Source of the DNA: JAPPLB01 sp965206655 | GTDB lineage: Bacteria; Acidobacteriota; Terriglobia; Bryobacterales; UBA6623 | DNA length: 64,000 nucleotides | Assembly (NCBI GenBank): GCA_965206655.1 | Contig: CBDBKC010000011.1 | Coordinates: 1-64,000, forward strand | Direction of reading: 5' to 3' | Part shown: positions 25,475-35,065 of the stretch, piece by piece | How positions within the stretch are numbered: position 1 is the stretch's first letter | Layout of the letters: each line of letters begins with the position of its first letter | The notes under the pieces: model-generated | Seen by the model: only the letters and a program-made list of their open reading frames with translations | What the model was told of the DNA's origin: nothing | The model's database searches: none | Made by a program: the position numbers and the translations under genes

Positions 25475-26059
25475 TCATCCGCGGAAACGCTGCAATCGAT
25501 TCCGTGCCGCGGCTCGCACCTTTGTCCCAGACCCTCTGCCGGGTGGCTCGGAAGAATGGAGGACGATAACCCAACTCGGATCGATCTCCACCGCTACTGA
25601 ACGACCGAGGAGAGAAACGGTCACAACGAGTCGATGGATACTCTTGAATTTCTCGACGACGCCCTCACAACCTGTCAGCGGTCCCTCTACGACTCGAACG
25701 TGCTGACCAATCCTGCCCGTTCGCAATCGAGACAGAGGGAGGCGTGAATCCAGCAGAGCACGCACCGCTTCTATCTCCGCCTCTTCGACGGGAATCGCGC
25801 GATCCTTGAAGCCGACAATCGACCGCACTCCCGGCACCCGCAGAATGAGAGGTTGCTCCCCTTCCCCAAAGCGGCAGAAGGTATATCGGGGAAAGAGTGG
25901 CAAGGCGACGAGTTTGAGCCGGTCGGACCACCGTCTTTGACTGGTGTAGAGCGGAAGGAATTCCTCGAAACCTCGTCCCCTCATCAGTTCCGCGACAGTC
26001 TTCTCGTGCCGTGGCTTCACCTGCACTGCATACCAGCGCCGCTGCGCGTCGATCGTCAT
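25475..26059 (-). CDS. UpxY-family NusG/RfaH-like antiterminator
   Basis: A 194-residue NusG paralogue: the NGN domain (WYAVQVKPRHEKTVAELM, then LPLFPRYTFCRF) is followed by a KOW domain (IGQHVRVVEGPLTGCEGVVEKF, about 115-137). Specialised NusG paralogues of this type head surface-polysaccharide operons in Bacteroidota and Acidobacteriota and allow RNA polymerase to read through the long operon. It is the first gene of the roughly 15-kb cluster, preceded by a long leader. A role in antitermination of this very operon is inferred from position and family. Confidence 0.87.
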   Translation of the reverse strand: MTIDAQRRWYAVQVKPRHEKTVAELMRGRGFEEFLPLYTSQRRWSDRLKLVALPLFPRYTFCRFGEGEQPLILRVPGVRSIVGFKDRAIPVEEAEIEAVRALLDSRLPLSRLRTGRIGQHVRVVEGPLTGCEGVVEKFKSIHRLVVTVSLLGRSVAVEIDPSWVIVLHSSEPPGRGSGTKVRAAARNRLQRFRG

Positions 26060-26617
26060 CTAGAAGCGACTCCCTGAAAGCCGGCCGCGCTCGCGGAGCG
26101 AGAGCGAAATACGGGGGGGGAACAAACATACCGATTGAGGCGAAAAAGCGCGCTTACGCCTCTGAGTCCCACTTGCGATGTGGCGATTCAGAATCGCCGC
26201 TTGACACAGCGGCTCAGATTAACCCGGTGGCTTTTGCTTCCACCGACCCGCGGTCTCCAACGACGACACTGCGCAGGCTGACGGGCCCCTCCGTCATACA
26301 AAGCTCTTCGCGCCACCCCGGCGGAAGAACGAATCACTGGAGTTTTACCATGACTTAAAGTACTATGTCAAATATTGGTGTCAAGTTTTAATAATGAACC
26401 TAGAACTACTGAGCGTTATGCTAGATTTCCGTCGTCCACGCCGGGACCTGGGGTCACAACGATAGGCCCGCCCAGAACGCCTTTCGAGCGGATATGCTTT
26501 TGGGGTGCTCCGACCTGACACTCGAAACAGTTCCAGCAGTACCCCTCAAAATAGGAGCGGGGTACTAGGACTCAATCGGAGGCTCAAACCCTTGGTGGCA
26601 CAGGGCATCGAGACGAA
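26060..26617 (-). promoter_or_regulatory. leader/promoter region of the polysaccharide operon
   Basis: A 558-bp gap without a credible gene. On the minus strand two TTGACA boxes lie at 26379-26384 and 26366-26371, in the only AT-rich stretch of the region (26345-26395). Matching -10 boxes are weak (TACTTT at 26357-26362 for the first). This implies a leader of about 290 nt before the UpxY gene, where an antiterminator recruitment signal would be expected; no specific hairpin could be assigned. The rest (26400-26617) shows nothing recognisable. Confidence 0.4.
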
Positions 26618-29401
26618 TTATTGCCCCTCGCGGGCGCTCCAAGCACCGGGAACGGACACATGCTCGTGGATGGATTGGCGCTCGTTGTTGTCCTCCGCGC
26701 TTTGTCGGCGGTGCGACGCCGTGATCGTCTGAGCGGATTCATCGGCCTTGAATCGCAGAAAGCGAGCCTCGGCGCGCGCGGCCGCTTCTTCCTCCCCGAG
26801 GCCTCGATAACACAGCATTCGCGTATAGGACATTTGTAGGTCCTCCGGGTCAATGCGTGCTACACGGTCCAGCACTTCAAGCGCTTCTTGATACCGCCGT
26901 TGCAGCCGAAGAACGACGGCATACTGGTTCAACGCAACGCGGTCTCGAGGATAGTCGGCAAGCACTTTGTCGAGCGACCTGACGGCCCCATCGTAGTCTC
27001 CGGCGGCGCGCGCGGCCGCGGCCCGGAAGAAATGAATTCGGCCCAGGCTATCGTCGATTGCGAGCGCCCGGTCAAGATACGGACCGGCGGCGTCGGTACG
27101 TCCCTCTCGAATCAGGGCCCGCGCCAGGTTCACCCAGCCGTCGGCAAACTCGGGGGACGCCTCTGTTACCCGCTGAAAGGCGTACTCCGCCCCTTTGAGA
27201 TCTCCCTGCAGCAGCAAGCCGATACCGTAGTCATTCCAGCGTTCGTAGTCGTCCTTCAGCACCTTCGGGCCCCACTCGGGCGAGTCAATGCCGATGTCGA
27301 GGACTTTGCGGTCCTCGGCGATCATGGTGACAGGGAGATTCGGAATGCGGTCACGGATCTCCCCGGAAACATTGGCCGGAATATCCTCGGGATTAGTGGT
27401 AAATGTGCGGTCATCAAAGTCCTTGCCGAACGCCCCTTCCCTGCCCTGTTGCGGCTCACCGGCATAAGAAAACGCGGTGTAGAAGTTCGTGAACTTGCGA
27501 TAGTTTAGCTTGGCGTGCAACTGAATCGGCCCTTGAATCTGGTCCGGTACCTGTATCCGAAAATGAGCTACATCGGCGGCGCCGGGCGGAATCTGCCTGA
27601 CGTAAAGAGCGCTACGGGCGTGGAAAGCGTTTCGCTTGTCAATCGAGTTGCCGTGTTCGTCGAGGAGCAGTGCGCGGTAGAAATGAGCGCCCTTTTCCAC
27701 CGCACCCTGCCCGCCTTCCTCCAGCCAACCGCTCCAAAAGAACGGCTTGCCCGTCGCATCGGATGCCGAAAGCTCCAGCCAAACATCGAACGAATCGACT
27801 GTGCCGCCGGGAAAGAAGTGCCCCACCTTCCGGGTCCGCACCACCACGTCCACTCGGACGACGTCTCCCGGCGCGACGCGGAGACGAGTTCGGTCAAGTG
27901 GCGCGGCGATGTCTCCCACCTCGCGAATCACGGGCGCCGCTCCCATCGAGGCGCTCTCTTCCCCGACAGCGAAGCTGGTTGCTAACTTAGGCTCCTCCGC
28001 GCTGGAACGCCGCATCTCGAGTTCCCCGATGTCGCCCGCGGGCGAGGCGGCGAAGATGTCGACGGTCACTGAGTCACGAAGAAACTCCTGGGTGATTCGA
28101 AGTTGCTCCTCGTGGCCGCTGACGTAGGGGACCGCCGTGTTGGCGGCGGGAAAGCGGTGCGAGTGAACGAACCCGTCGATGTTCCCCGGATCGTCGGACT
28201 CGACGAGCGGCATGTGGCAGTCCGAGCAATCCGCCGCCTCGGATGGGTAATAGAACGACCGTGCCCCGTCGCCGGACACACCGCTCGCCTGCCACGAGTC
28301 GTACTCATTGAATCCCCTGAGCCAACGGTAGTTGTTGACCGGCGTATCGAGGTGAACCTTGTGGCACGCCGCGCAGAATTCCGAGCGGTCTTCACGCATG
28401 AACGGCTTCAAAAACGTTTGGCGATGTGCGGCGGGGGCGGTGTTGATGACGTAGCTGTCGAGAGCCCGGATCACGGGATTGCGGCTCGCCATTAACTTGT
28501 GCAACGCAGGGTACTCGATGGTGAATCCGCCATTGCCCATTGTGCCGTCGACGCTGGAGATGGAGTGGCACGACACGCATCCCAGGCCCGCTTGGGCCTC
28601 CGGCGTGTCGATCTGGCCCTTGACCGGGTCGTCAAACATGCCGCTGAACAACATGGCGTGGTCGTGGCAGCCGGCACACCACTTCGATCCTTCCACGCCA
28701 ACGGTTTCCTGCATATACTCGATGGACTTGCGGTAGAACTGGTTATTGAAGGACGAGAAGTGGTGCATTGACTCGTTCCACTGCTCGTAGACATCCTTGT
28801 GACACTCCCCGCATAGCTTGGAATCAAGAAAAAAGTCAGACGGGACGTACCCACCCGTATTCGTCCTCGATGCGGAGGGGTAGAACGGGCTTTCAACTCC
28901 GGCACCCTCATATTCCATCGACTCGGGCGCCTCGATCGGGTTCAGAATTCGGTCCTGGGGTGTCGGAAACCAGCGTCCCTGGAGCGACACATAAAGAGGC
29001 AGGCAAAGCGCGAGAACCCCCGCGCCGCCAACCCACGGTACAAACTCTCGCTCATGCCGAAAGGCCCACCAACCGAGCAGAGCGGCGCCGAGGAAACCGG
29101 CGGCTCCGTGCGCCTGTACGATCCAAAGGTTGGGCCGCGTCGCACCCACATAGCCAAGAGCAATCCCGAACAACGCGCACGTGCACAGGGCCAAGAGTGC
29201 GAGCTTCGCGTCGGTCCGCAGAGCCACGATCAGCTCTGATTTCCAAAATCGGATCGCCGCAACGATCAAGAACAAACCCAGCAGGACGTGGGCGAGCACG
29301 AGTCCGACAAAAAAGATACTGGCCTCCGGAAACGCCCAAATCCAGCCTGCGCTCACAAGCAGAAACAGCAGACAGAGAGCAAAGAATCGAGAAAGGCTCA
29401 T
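26618..29401 (-). CDS. multihaem cytochrome c / TPR membrane protein
   Basis: About 927 residues. Five membrane helices in the first 180 residues are followed by five CxxCH haem-binding motifs (CGECH, CAGCH, CVSCH, CAACH, CSDCH), a large beta-rich middle, and C-terminal TPRs (last 200 residues). The haem part resembles tetrahaem cytochromes c554/NrfB-like; with the N-terminal membrane segment it is an exported electron-transfer protein. The ATG at 29399-29401 overlaps the stop of the upstream ASPIC gene by four bases. Substrate unknown; a role in extracellular electron transfer or surface redox chemistry is inference. Confidence 0.82.
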   Translation of the reverse strand: MSLSRFFALCLLFLLVSAGWIWAFPEASIFFVGLVLAHVLLGLFLIVAAIRFWKSELIVALRTDAKLALLALCTCALFGIALGYVGATRPNLWIVQAHGAAGFLGAALLGWWAFRHEREFVPWVGGAGVLALCLPLYVSLQGRWFPTPQDRILNPIEAPESMEYEGAGVESPFYPSASRTNTGGYVPSDFFLDSKLCGECHKDVYEQWNESMHHFSSFNNQFYRKSIEYMQETVGVEGSKWCAGCHDHAMLFSGMFDDPVKGQIDTPEAQAGLGCVSCHSISSVDGTMGNGGFTIEYPALHKLMASRNPVIRALDSYVINTAPAAHRQTFLKPFMREDRSEFCAACHKVHLDTPVNNYRWLRGFNEYDSWQASGVSGDGARSFYYPSEAADCSDCHMPLVESDDPGNIDGFVHSHRFPAANTAVPYVSGHEEQLRITQEFLRDSVTVDIFAASPAGDIGELEMRRSSAEEPKLATSFAVGEESASMGAAPVIREVGDIAAPLDRTRLRVAPGDVVRVDVVVRTRKVGHFFPGGTVDSFDVWLELSASDATGKPFFWSGWLEEGGQGAVEKGAHFYRALLLDEHGNSIDKRNAFHARSALYVRQIPPGAADVAHFRIQVPDQIQGPIQLHAKLNYRKFTNFYTAFSYAGEPQQGREGAFGKDFDDRTFTTNPEDIPANVSGEIRDRIPNLPVTMIAEDRKVLDIGIDSPEWGPKVLKDDYERWNDYGIGLLLQGDLKGAEYAFQRVTEASPEFADGWVNLARALIREGRTDAAGPYLDRALAIDDSLGRIHFFRAAAARAAGDYDGAVRSLDKVLADYPRDRVALNQYAVVLRLQRRYQEALEVLDRVARIDPEDLQMSYTRMLCYRGLGEEEAAARAEARFLRFKADESAQTITASHRRQSAEDNNERQSIHEHVSVPGAWSAREGQ

Positions 29402-32400
29402 CGTCTCGCCAGGGGCCGAATGAGACGGAGTGCGGGGCGACGATTGTAATCGCGTACATACTCGCTGTGGTGCGGGTCCTCGGGGTATCTCTCGCTCGGG
29501 CCATAGGGGTAGCCGCTCATGCCGTGGAAAGGCAGCGGCTCGACGCTGGAACTGTAGGCCGTGTTTGAATCGCCGTCCTTCGCCCAACCGTCGAAGAACA
29601 ACAGGTAGTCACGGGTCCATCCGGACGGCAGTTCCGGAAGACCGTCGGCGGGAAAGCGCAACATAACTTCATCGCCCGACCCCAAGACGACAAAGCGGTC
29701 ATCGATCTCGTCGAGCAATTCCCTGACGTCACCATACTTGGTGTAGTCGCCCGGCGTAGGATTCCACATTGAGGTCAATTGCACGTCGGAGTAAACGAAC
29801 TGCTCGGGCTGGCGGCGTTCCGGGTGGACCACGACCCGCGAGAAGCCTCGGAAGTCCAGCTTCGCCTCGCTCGCGCCCAGCCGCGTGAGTCTCGCTTCCG
29901 GATCAGCGGTATTGACGGCCGCGAATATCTCGTCCCAATACACGCAAAGATTCGTCACGATCCGAACCTCGCGCGAGTCGGAACGAAAGACGTCCTTCAA
30001 GTCGACGGCAATCGTCTTAGGTTTTCCCGCCGGGATGCCCATATCTTCCAGGGCGGTTACCCACTCGCCGGCTCGGCCGCGCACTTCGAGCCGAGGAGGC
30101 AGCAATAGGTTGGCTTCGCTCTGTGCCGTGCCCACGAACGTACTGCCATCCGCCCAGTCAACCCAACCATGTAGAAAGAGTACTGCGTCATCCTGCCCGC
30201 TTAGGCCGCTTAGGTCAAGAGTCAGCGTGTGGGTCTCCGCCCGACCGGCGAAATCTCGTTCGAAACCTTCCGCATAGCGCCGGTCGCGTCGGACGAGTCG
30301 CTCAAGGACGTCGTGTCCCTTCCCATTCACGGCGGACGAAGGATAGATCCTCTCTTTCACTCCGAACAGGCGAAACTCCGGAAAGGGTGGTGAGATGAAT
30401 TTCTCGTTCGTGTAGATCTCGGTATCTTCGGGATGGTCGAGAACCACAAGCTCGATCTGATCGAGATACGAAACCTCGCGCAACTCCTCGGTCACCCTGA
30501 CTTCGTAGAACCCGTTGCGTGGCTTCAACGATTCGCCGTCGATCCAGACGTATTCGTCGTGGTCCGTCGGAAAGAACTGTCCGTCCCCGAGCCCCGCCCC
30601 TAACGGAGCCACTCCGAGCACATCGCTGATAAACTCCAATTCCTTCCCGTTCCAGGTGAAGATCATCGGACATGAGCCCGACAGCCTCGGCTTCTCGATG
30701 TAAGAGAGCTTCTGTCCGACCGGCTGTTCAGACTCGTTCTGAATCAAGCCGTTCGGCCAAGTGATCCGCACCGTGTCAATCGTCTCACTCGTCCCGACGC
30801 CGAACCATAGCGGGACTCCCCGGTAGACCTGTTTGCGGTAGCTGAGTCCGGCCTTGACCTCAACGCGGGCGCCCTCGGCCGACTTCTGGTTCTTGACGCC
30901 CTCAAGTGTGATTGTGACGCCGAGGTTCGGGTTCTCGGTGCGGTTCCAGTGAATGGCGGCCGAGCCGTCCGGGGAAATCGTCGCGAAATCCAGCCGGCCG
31001 TCACCGTCGAAGTCCGCGGCCACGGCTGCCGCGAAGCTGTCCGAAGCACGATTCACGGCTCTACCGAACTGGAATCCTCCCTCGTTCAACTTCACCCCGT
31101 CCCCAGCAATCCCATCGGCCCAGCCGCGATTCTGCGTGTCAGCCCAGGCAAGCATTTGCGGGAGTCGAACGCCCTTTTCGAAAACTCCACCATGGTTCTC
31201 GACAATCTGTGAGTGCGTATCCGTCGCGCCAATGGAGGTGAGGACGGCGTCTAAGAACCCATCGTTGTTCAAATCGGCAATCTCGACGGACGAAACCTCG
31301 GAGCCCGGCGATAGCCCCTCGATGCGATGGGGGTCAAAACGTCCCAGCTTGCGGTCCTCAAATAAGACCAGTTCATCGGGATAGGCAATCAGAATGTCGT
31401 TGCCGTTGTCCTCTTCCATCTCGAGGAACGCCGCAGCCTGAGCCACCTTCTCCGTCCGGAAGGGAAAGCGGTCGGAGACATCAAGAAAGGTTCCATCCCC
31501 GTTGTTGCGAAGCAACGCTTGATCCGCACCGACCGCGATCAGATCGAGATCGTAATCGTGATCGAAATCCACCCATAGGGCATCTCGATATTCACCATCG
31601 AGGAGTTGCTTACCCGCGCCGAAACTCCCCGACTCGTTGGTGAGCAGGTGAACGCCGTCGCTGTGAATCGCCGCCAAGTCAGGAAAGCCGTCATTGTTCA
31701 CGTCGCCCACCGCGAACGTTCGGATCCCACTCAGACCCTCCGGCAGCACCAAGCCACCGGATTTCCAGGCTGGACCGTCCCTGACCGCCACCACTGCCAA
31801 ATCTTCCGACCGAATCAAGAGATCGACGTTGCCGTCGGCGTTAGAGTCGAGGAGCTTGATTCCAACGGCGGGTCCCGCCAGGTTCACGTCGAGGGACGCG
31901 CTCTCAAAGCTCGCTTCGACACCCGGTAACGGCTGCCCGGCCGGCGGCACGGGATCATACATCTCGGAATAGAAACTCCAATCCACGTCCTCGCCCACAG
32001 CCGCTCCTTCTTGCGCGGCCTTAAGTTTCTTGAAGATCTCAATCTCGTCTCGGGCGCGGTCCGGGTCCAACCGGCGCATTAACCCAAAGAGTTGAAAATG
32101 CGGCGCCGCGAGACCGGGGTCCAGTTGCGCCGCCCTTTCCAGTTCCGCGATCGCCCGTTCGGTATCGCCTTTCTGCTTGTAGAGAGCGCCCAATTGGTAA
32201 TGGGTCTTCGCGTGCTCGGGAACTAGCTCGGCCATGCGCTCCAATTGTGCCAACGCAAGATCGGTCTCACCCTGCTTTTTGAACTCGATGCCCAGGTTGA
32301 AGTAGGTGTGTGGGAGTTCGGGGTCGATCTCTTGCGCCTTCTCGACCTGCGCAATTCCATCCTCCATCCGGCCCGTCCGCAGCAGCGAGAGTCCGAGATT

Positions 32401-32628
32401 CAGATGCTCTTGTGCCGATCCGGGGTTAAGATCCAGCGCCCTGCGAAGAGTATCAGGAGCGAGATTCTGGGTGGCCGGGTTCTCGTAGAACGCCTTGCCG
32501 AGATTCCGGAGCTGCTGCAGCTCGATCTTCTTCGGGTCCGGCTGCTCGTATGCCTCTGTCGATTTTCCAGCGCACGCCGCCGACAGACCCAGCGCCACGA
32601 ACAAGACCGTCAAAGGAAGCTTTCGCAT
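29398..32628 (-). CDS. TPR / FG-GAP / ASPIC-UnbV lipoprotein
   Basis: A 1,076-residue secreted lipoprotein. Lipobox LSAAC at the N-terminus, four to five TPRs (about residues 60-215), FG-GAP/VCBS repeats with calcium-type DxNxDGxxD motifs (for example LLDSNADGNVDLLI, IADLNNDGFLDAVL, AADFDGDGRLDFAT), an ASPIC/UnbV module (about 575-650, ITWPNGLIQNE) and a long C-terminal domain without a family I know. Such CRTAC1-like proteins are frequent in Acidobacteriota and Planctomycetota. Translationally coupled to the multihaem cytochrome, which also has TPRs, suggesting a complex at the cell surface. Confidence 0.85.
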   Translation of the reverse strand: MRKLPLTVLFVALGLSAACAGKSTEAYEQPDPKKIELQQLRNLGKAFYENPATQNLAPDTLRRALDLNPGSAQEHLNLGLSLLRTGRMEDGIAQVEKAQEIDPELPHTYFNLGIEFKKQGETDLALAQLERMAELVPEHAKTHYQLGALYKQKGDTERAIAELERAAQLDPGLAAPHFQLFGLMRRLDPDRARDEIEIFKKLKAAQEGAAVGEDVDWSFYSEMYDPVPPAGQPLPGVEASFESASLDVNLAGPAVGIKLLDSNADGNVDLLIRSEDLAVVAVRDGPAWKSGGLVLPEGLSGIRTFAVGDVNNDGFPDLAAIHSDGVHLLTNESGSFGAGKQLLDGEYRDALWVDFDHDYDLDLIAVGADQALLRNNGDGTFLDVSDRFPFRTEKVAQAAAFLEMEEDNGNDILIAYPDELVLFEDRKLGRFDPHRIEGLSPGSEVSSVEIADLNNDGFLDAVLTSIGATDTHSQIVENHGGVFEKGVRLPQMLAWADTQNRGWADGIAGDGVKLNEGGFQFGRAVNRASDSFAAAVAADFDGDGRLDFATISPDGSAAIHWNRTENPNLGVTITLEGVKNQKSAEGARVEVKAGLSYRKQVYRGVPLWFGVGTSETIDTVRITWPNGLIQNESEQPVGQKLSYIEKPRLSGSCPMIFTWNGKELEFISDVLGVAPLGAGLGDGQFFPTDHDEYVWIDGESLKPRNGFYEVRVTEELREVSYLDQIELVVLDHPEDTEIYTNEKFISPPFPEFRLFGVKERIYPSSAVNGKGHDVLERLVRRDRRYAEGFERDFAGRAETHTLTLDLSGLSGQDDAVLFLHGWVDWADGSTFVGTAQSEANLLLPPRLEVRGRAGEWVTALEDMGIPAGKPKTIAVDLKDVFRSDSREVRIVTNLCVYWDEIFAAVNTADPEARLTRLGASEAKLDFRGFSRVVVHPERRQPEQFVYSDVQLTSMWNPTPGDYTKYGDVRELLDEIDDRFVVLGSGDEVMLRFPADGLPELPSGWTRDYLLFFDGWAKDGDSNTAYSSSVEPLPFHGMSGYPYGPSERYPEDPHHSEYVRDYNRRPALRLIRPLARR

Positions 32629-32640
32629 GAGGCCTTCCCG

Positions 32641-33642
32641 CTAGTCCATCTGGAGCCGCCGCAACTTGATGCCGGCCTCTTCCAGCAGTCCCATCGCCAC
32701 GTCCCCAAGTGGATACTCCTGGCTGAAAACGACCTCGAGGATTCCGGAATTGATGATCATCTTGGTGCAGATCAAACACGGCGAGTAGGTCGAGTAGATC
32801 GTCGCGTCCTTGACGCTGATGCCGTGATAGGCCGATTGAACGATGGCGTTCTCCTCGGCGTGCGAGCACAGGCACTCGCCTAGATTCGTGCCGCTGTCCG
32901 CCAGCCGGTTGCAACGCGGGCAACCACCCTCGTTGCAGTTCTTCACACCGCGAGGCGTGCCGTTGTAGCCCGTGGAGACGATGCGGCGATCTCTAACGAT
33001 CACCGCCGCCACTTTACGTTTCATGCAGTTGCTGCGAAGAGCCGCAATGCGGGCGATCTCCATGAAATACTCGTCCCAATCCGGGCGCTTCGCTTGCATC
33101 AGCCAGCGCGTGGCAACCTCGTCCACACTCGCTTTGAGGGCGGCAACGGTCGTATCGTTGACAATCGTCTCGTCCGCCAGCTTATAGCAAGCCTGAAGCT
33201 GCTGCCGGGTAGGGTCGTCGCTCTCAATCTCTCGTTGTTCCTGCTCGACGAACTCTTCGCGGGAACCCGGCTTGCGTTCCCCGCCCCGATCGACAACGCG
33301 CTCGAAGCGCACCTCGGGCGGAGCATCCAAATGGAGAAGGTGGAAGTTGCCATTAGCACGCAGAGCCTCCACTTCGGCCGGGTTGCGGATCGAGTCGATC
33401 ACGTAGTTCTGGTCAGGGCGCAGCTTCGCCTTGACGCGCTCGGCTAGAACCGAAGAACCGTGTTCGGTCCGAAGCCGGTTCCCCGCTTCGATCAGGTTCT
33501 GGCGATTCGCCGCAAGCCCTTGCCGTTCCAACTCCAGGCGGATCTCGTCGGACAGGGAATGAAACAGAAACCCCTTCCCCTTGAGGTGGTTGGCCGTAAC
33601 CGTCTTCCCTGAGCCGTTCGTTCCGGTAAGACCGATAATCAT
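32641..33642 (-). CDS. P-loop kinase-like domain fused to dCMP deaminase
   Basis: A 333-residue fusion. The N-terminal half is a P-loop NTPase resembling (deoxy)nucleotide or dephospho-CoA kinases: MIIGLTGTNGSGKT (Walker A 7-14). The C-terminal half is a zinc deaminase: CSHAEENAI near residue 262 and PCLICTK near 290, with the CNEGGCPRC insertion of deoxycytidylate deaminases. The deaminase makes dUMP from dCMP. The same order of domains occurs in yeast Dcd1 and in AvcD-type antiphage deaminases, so housekeeping and defence roles are both possible. It sits 12 bases upstream of the ASPIC lipoprotein gene on the same strand. Confidence 0.85.
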   Translation of the reverse strand: MIIGLTGTNGSGKTVTANHLKGKGFLFHSLSDEIRLELERQGLAANRQNLIEAGNRLRTEHGSSVLAERVKAKLRPDQNYVIDSIRNPAEVEALRANGNFHLLHLDAPPEVRFERVVDRGGERKPGSREEFVEQEQREIESDDPTRQQLQACYKLADETIVNDTTVAALKASVDEVATRWLMQAKRPDWDEYFMEIARIAALRSNCMKRKVAAVIVRDRRIVSTGYNGTPRGVKNCNEGGCPRCNRLADSGTNLGECLCSHAEENAIVQSAYHGISVKDATIYSTYSPCLICTKMIINSGILEVVFSQEYPLGDVAMGLLEEAGIKLRRLQMD

Positions 33643-33883
33643 ATTTTCTCGGCGTTTGGTAAAGTTTTACGATACCAACTCCCCCGTGTTCTCCGCCGTA
33701 CCGTCAGGTCTTCTTGGCCGAAGGCAAGTTCAATGGGCAACTCGGAGTTGCCGCAACTCCCGCACCCTATGACTGTCGACACGGGGGGAACAACGAACGC
33801 CCTACCACTGGGTGAAGGAGGCCGCGCCGGAAGGCAATGAAAGCCATCCTGTTTGGCCGTCAAGCTGAAGCCGGGACCCTACC

Positions 33884-35065
33884 GTGGCAAAACTCACTTC
33901 CATTGAGGCGATCCCCTTCCGGCAACGCCGCGACCAGAAGGACGTCGTGGGCACAGCGGGCTCACCCACCGCCCTGGAAGAAGGCGCTTTCGACTATCGT
34001 TGGTCGGCGACCTACGCGACACTCTATTCCGTCTGCTTCGAGACCGCGCTCATCAAGATCACCAGCGACGGCGGCCTAGTTGGATGGGGCGAAGCGCAGG
34101 CTCCGCTTGCTCCGGAAGTGGCTTGCACGATCGTCGACCGTCTGCTGCGGCCTGCGATCGAAGGCCACGAGTTCAGCGGCGAACCGGCGGAGATCGAGCA
34201 CCTGTGGGATCGCATGTATTCGGCGATGCGAGTGCGCGGACAAACCGGCGGATTCATGCTCGACGCCATCAGCGGCGTTGACCTCGCGCTGTGGGATCTG
34301 GCCGGAAAGATGGCCGGTCGGCCGGTATGGAGAATGCTCGGCGGGAGGAGCGCGCCTGACCTGCCTGCGTATGCCTCCGGCCTCGGCGGAGAAACGACGG
34401 AAGCAAAGCTCGACCACGCGCGCCTGCTTTGGGCCGACGGTTTTCGCACGTTCAAACTTTTCCACGACCGGGGCGAAGCGGATCTCCTCGACCTGATCGG
34501 TCGACTGCGCGACGATTTCGGAAGCGACATGCGGATCGCTGTCGATGCGCTATGGCGCCTGCCCAGCGAGGGGGCCGTCGAGTTCGGACGTGAGCTGGAC
34601 AGCCGCGACATCCTCTGGCTCGAAGCGCCGCTTCTACCCGAGGACGTCGATGCTCACCGCAAGCTCGGCGAGGCAATCTCGACCCCGATCGCGCTCGGCG
34701 AAAGCTACCGCACTCGTTGGGAGATCGAACCGTTTCTGAAGGATCCAATTCTTTCGTGGTTCCAGCCTGATCTCGGGCGCTGCGGCATCACCGAAGGCCT
34801 ACGCATGGCTCGCCTTGCCGCCGACGCCGGCGCGCGCGTCGTCCCTCACGTCTCCATCGCCATGGGACCTCAGATCGCGGCGGCGCTCCACTTCGCAACG
34901 GTGGCTCCCCGTTGCGAGTTGGTCGAGTATAACCCGAAAGTGTTTCAGGTGGCGAATCGTTTTGCCGTACAGCCCTTAGCCCTGAATGACGCCCATTATC
35001 AAGTGCCGCAAACACCAGGGCTCGGAGTTGCCCTTCGGCCAATCGATTCAACTAGCGAGGTTTAG
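33884..35065 (+). CDS. mandelate racemase/muconate lactonising enzyme family protein
   Basis: A 393-residue enolase-superfamily enzyme: capping N-terminal domain, then the barrel with FKLFH (Lys on strand two), AVDALW, WLEAPL and ALGESY metal-ligand positions and PHVSIAMG near the C-terminus. The pattern fits the mandelate racemase or sugar-acid dehydratase subgroups; substrate cannot be told from the motifs. GTG start at 33884. It diverges from the deaminase gene across 241 bp that contains a palindrome GGCAACTC-G-GAGTTGCC (33736-33752), a possible operator. Its 3' end overlaps the convergent next gene by 14 bases. Confidence 0.82.
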   Translation: MAKLTSIEAIPFRQRRDQKDVVGTAGSPTALEEGAFDYRWSATYATLYSVCFETALIKITSDGGLVGWGEAQAPLAPEVACTIVDRLLRPAIEGHEFSGEPAEIEHLWDRMYSAMRVRGQTGGFMLDAISGVDLALWDLAGKMAGRPVWRMLGGRSAPDLPAYASGLGGETTEAKLDHARLLWADGFRTFKLFHDRGEADLLDLIGRLRDDFGSDMRIAVDALWRLPSEGAVEFGRELDSRDILWLEAPLLPEDVDAHRKLGEAISTPIALGESYRTRWEIEPFLKDPILSWFQPDLGRCGITEGLRMARLAADAGARVVPHVSIAMGPQIAAALHFATVAPRCELVEYNPKVFQVANRFAVQPLALNDAHYQVPQTPGLGVALRPIDSTSEV

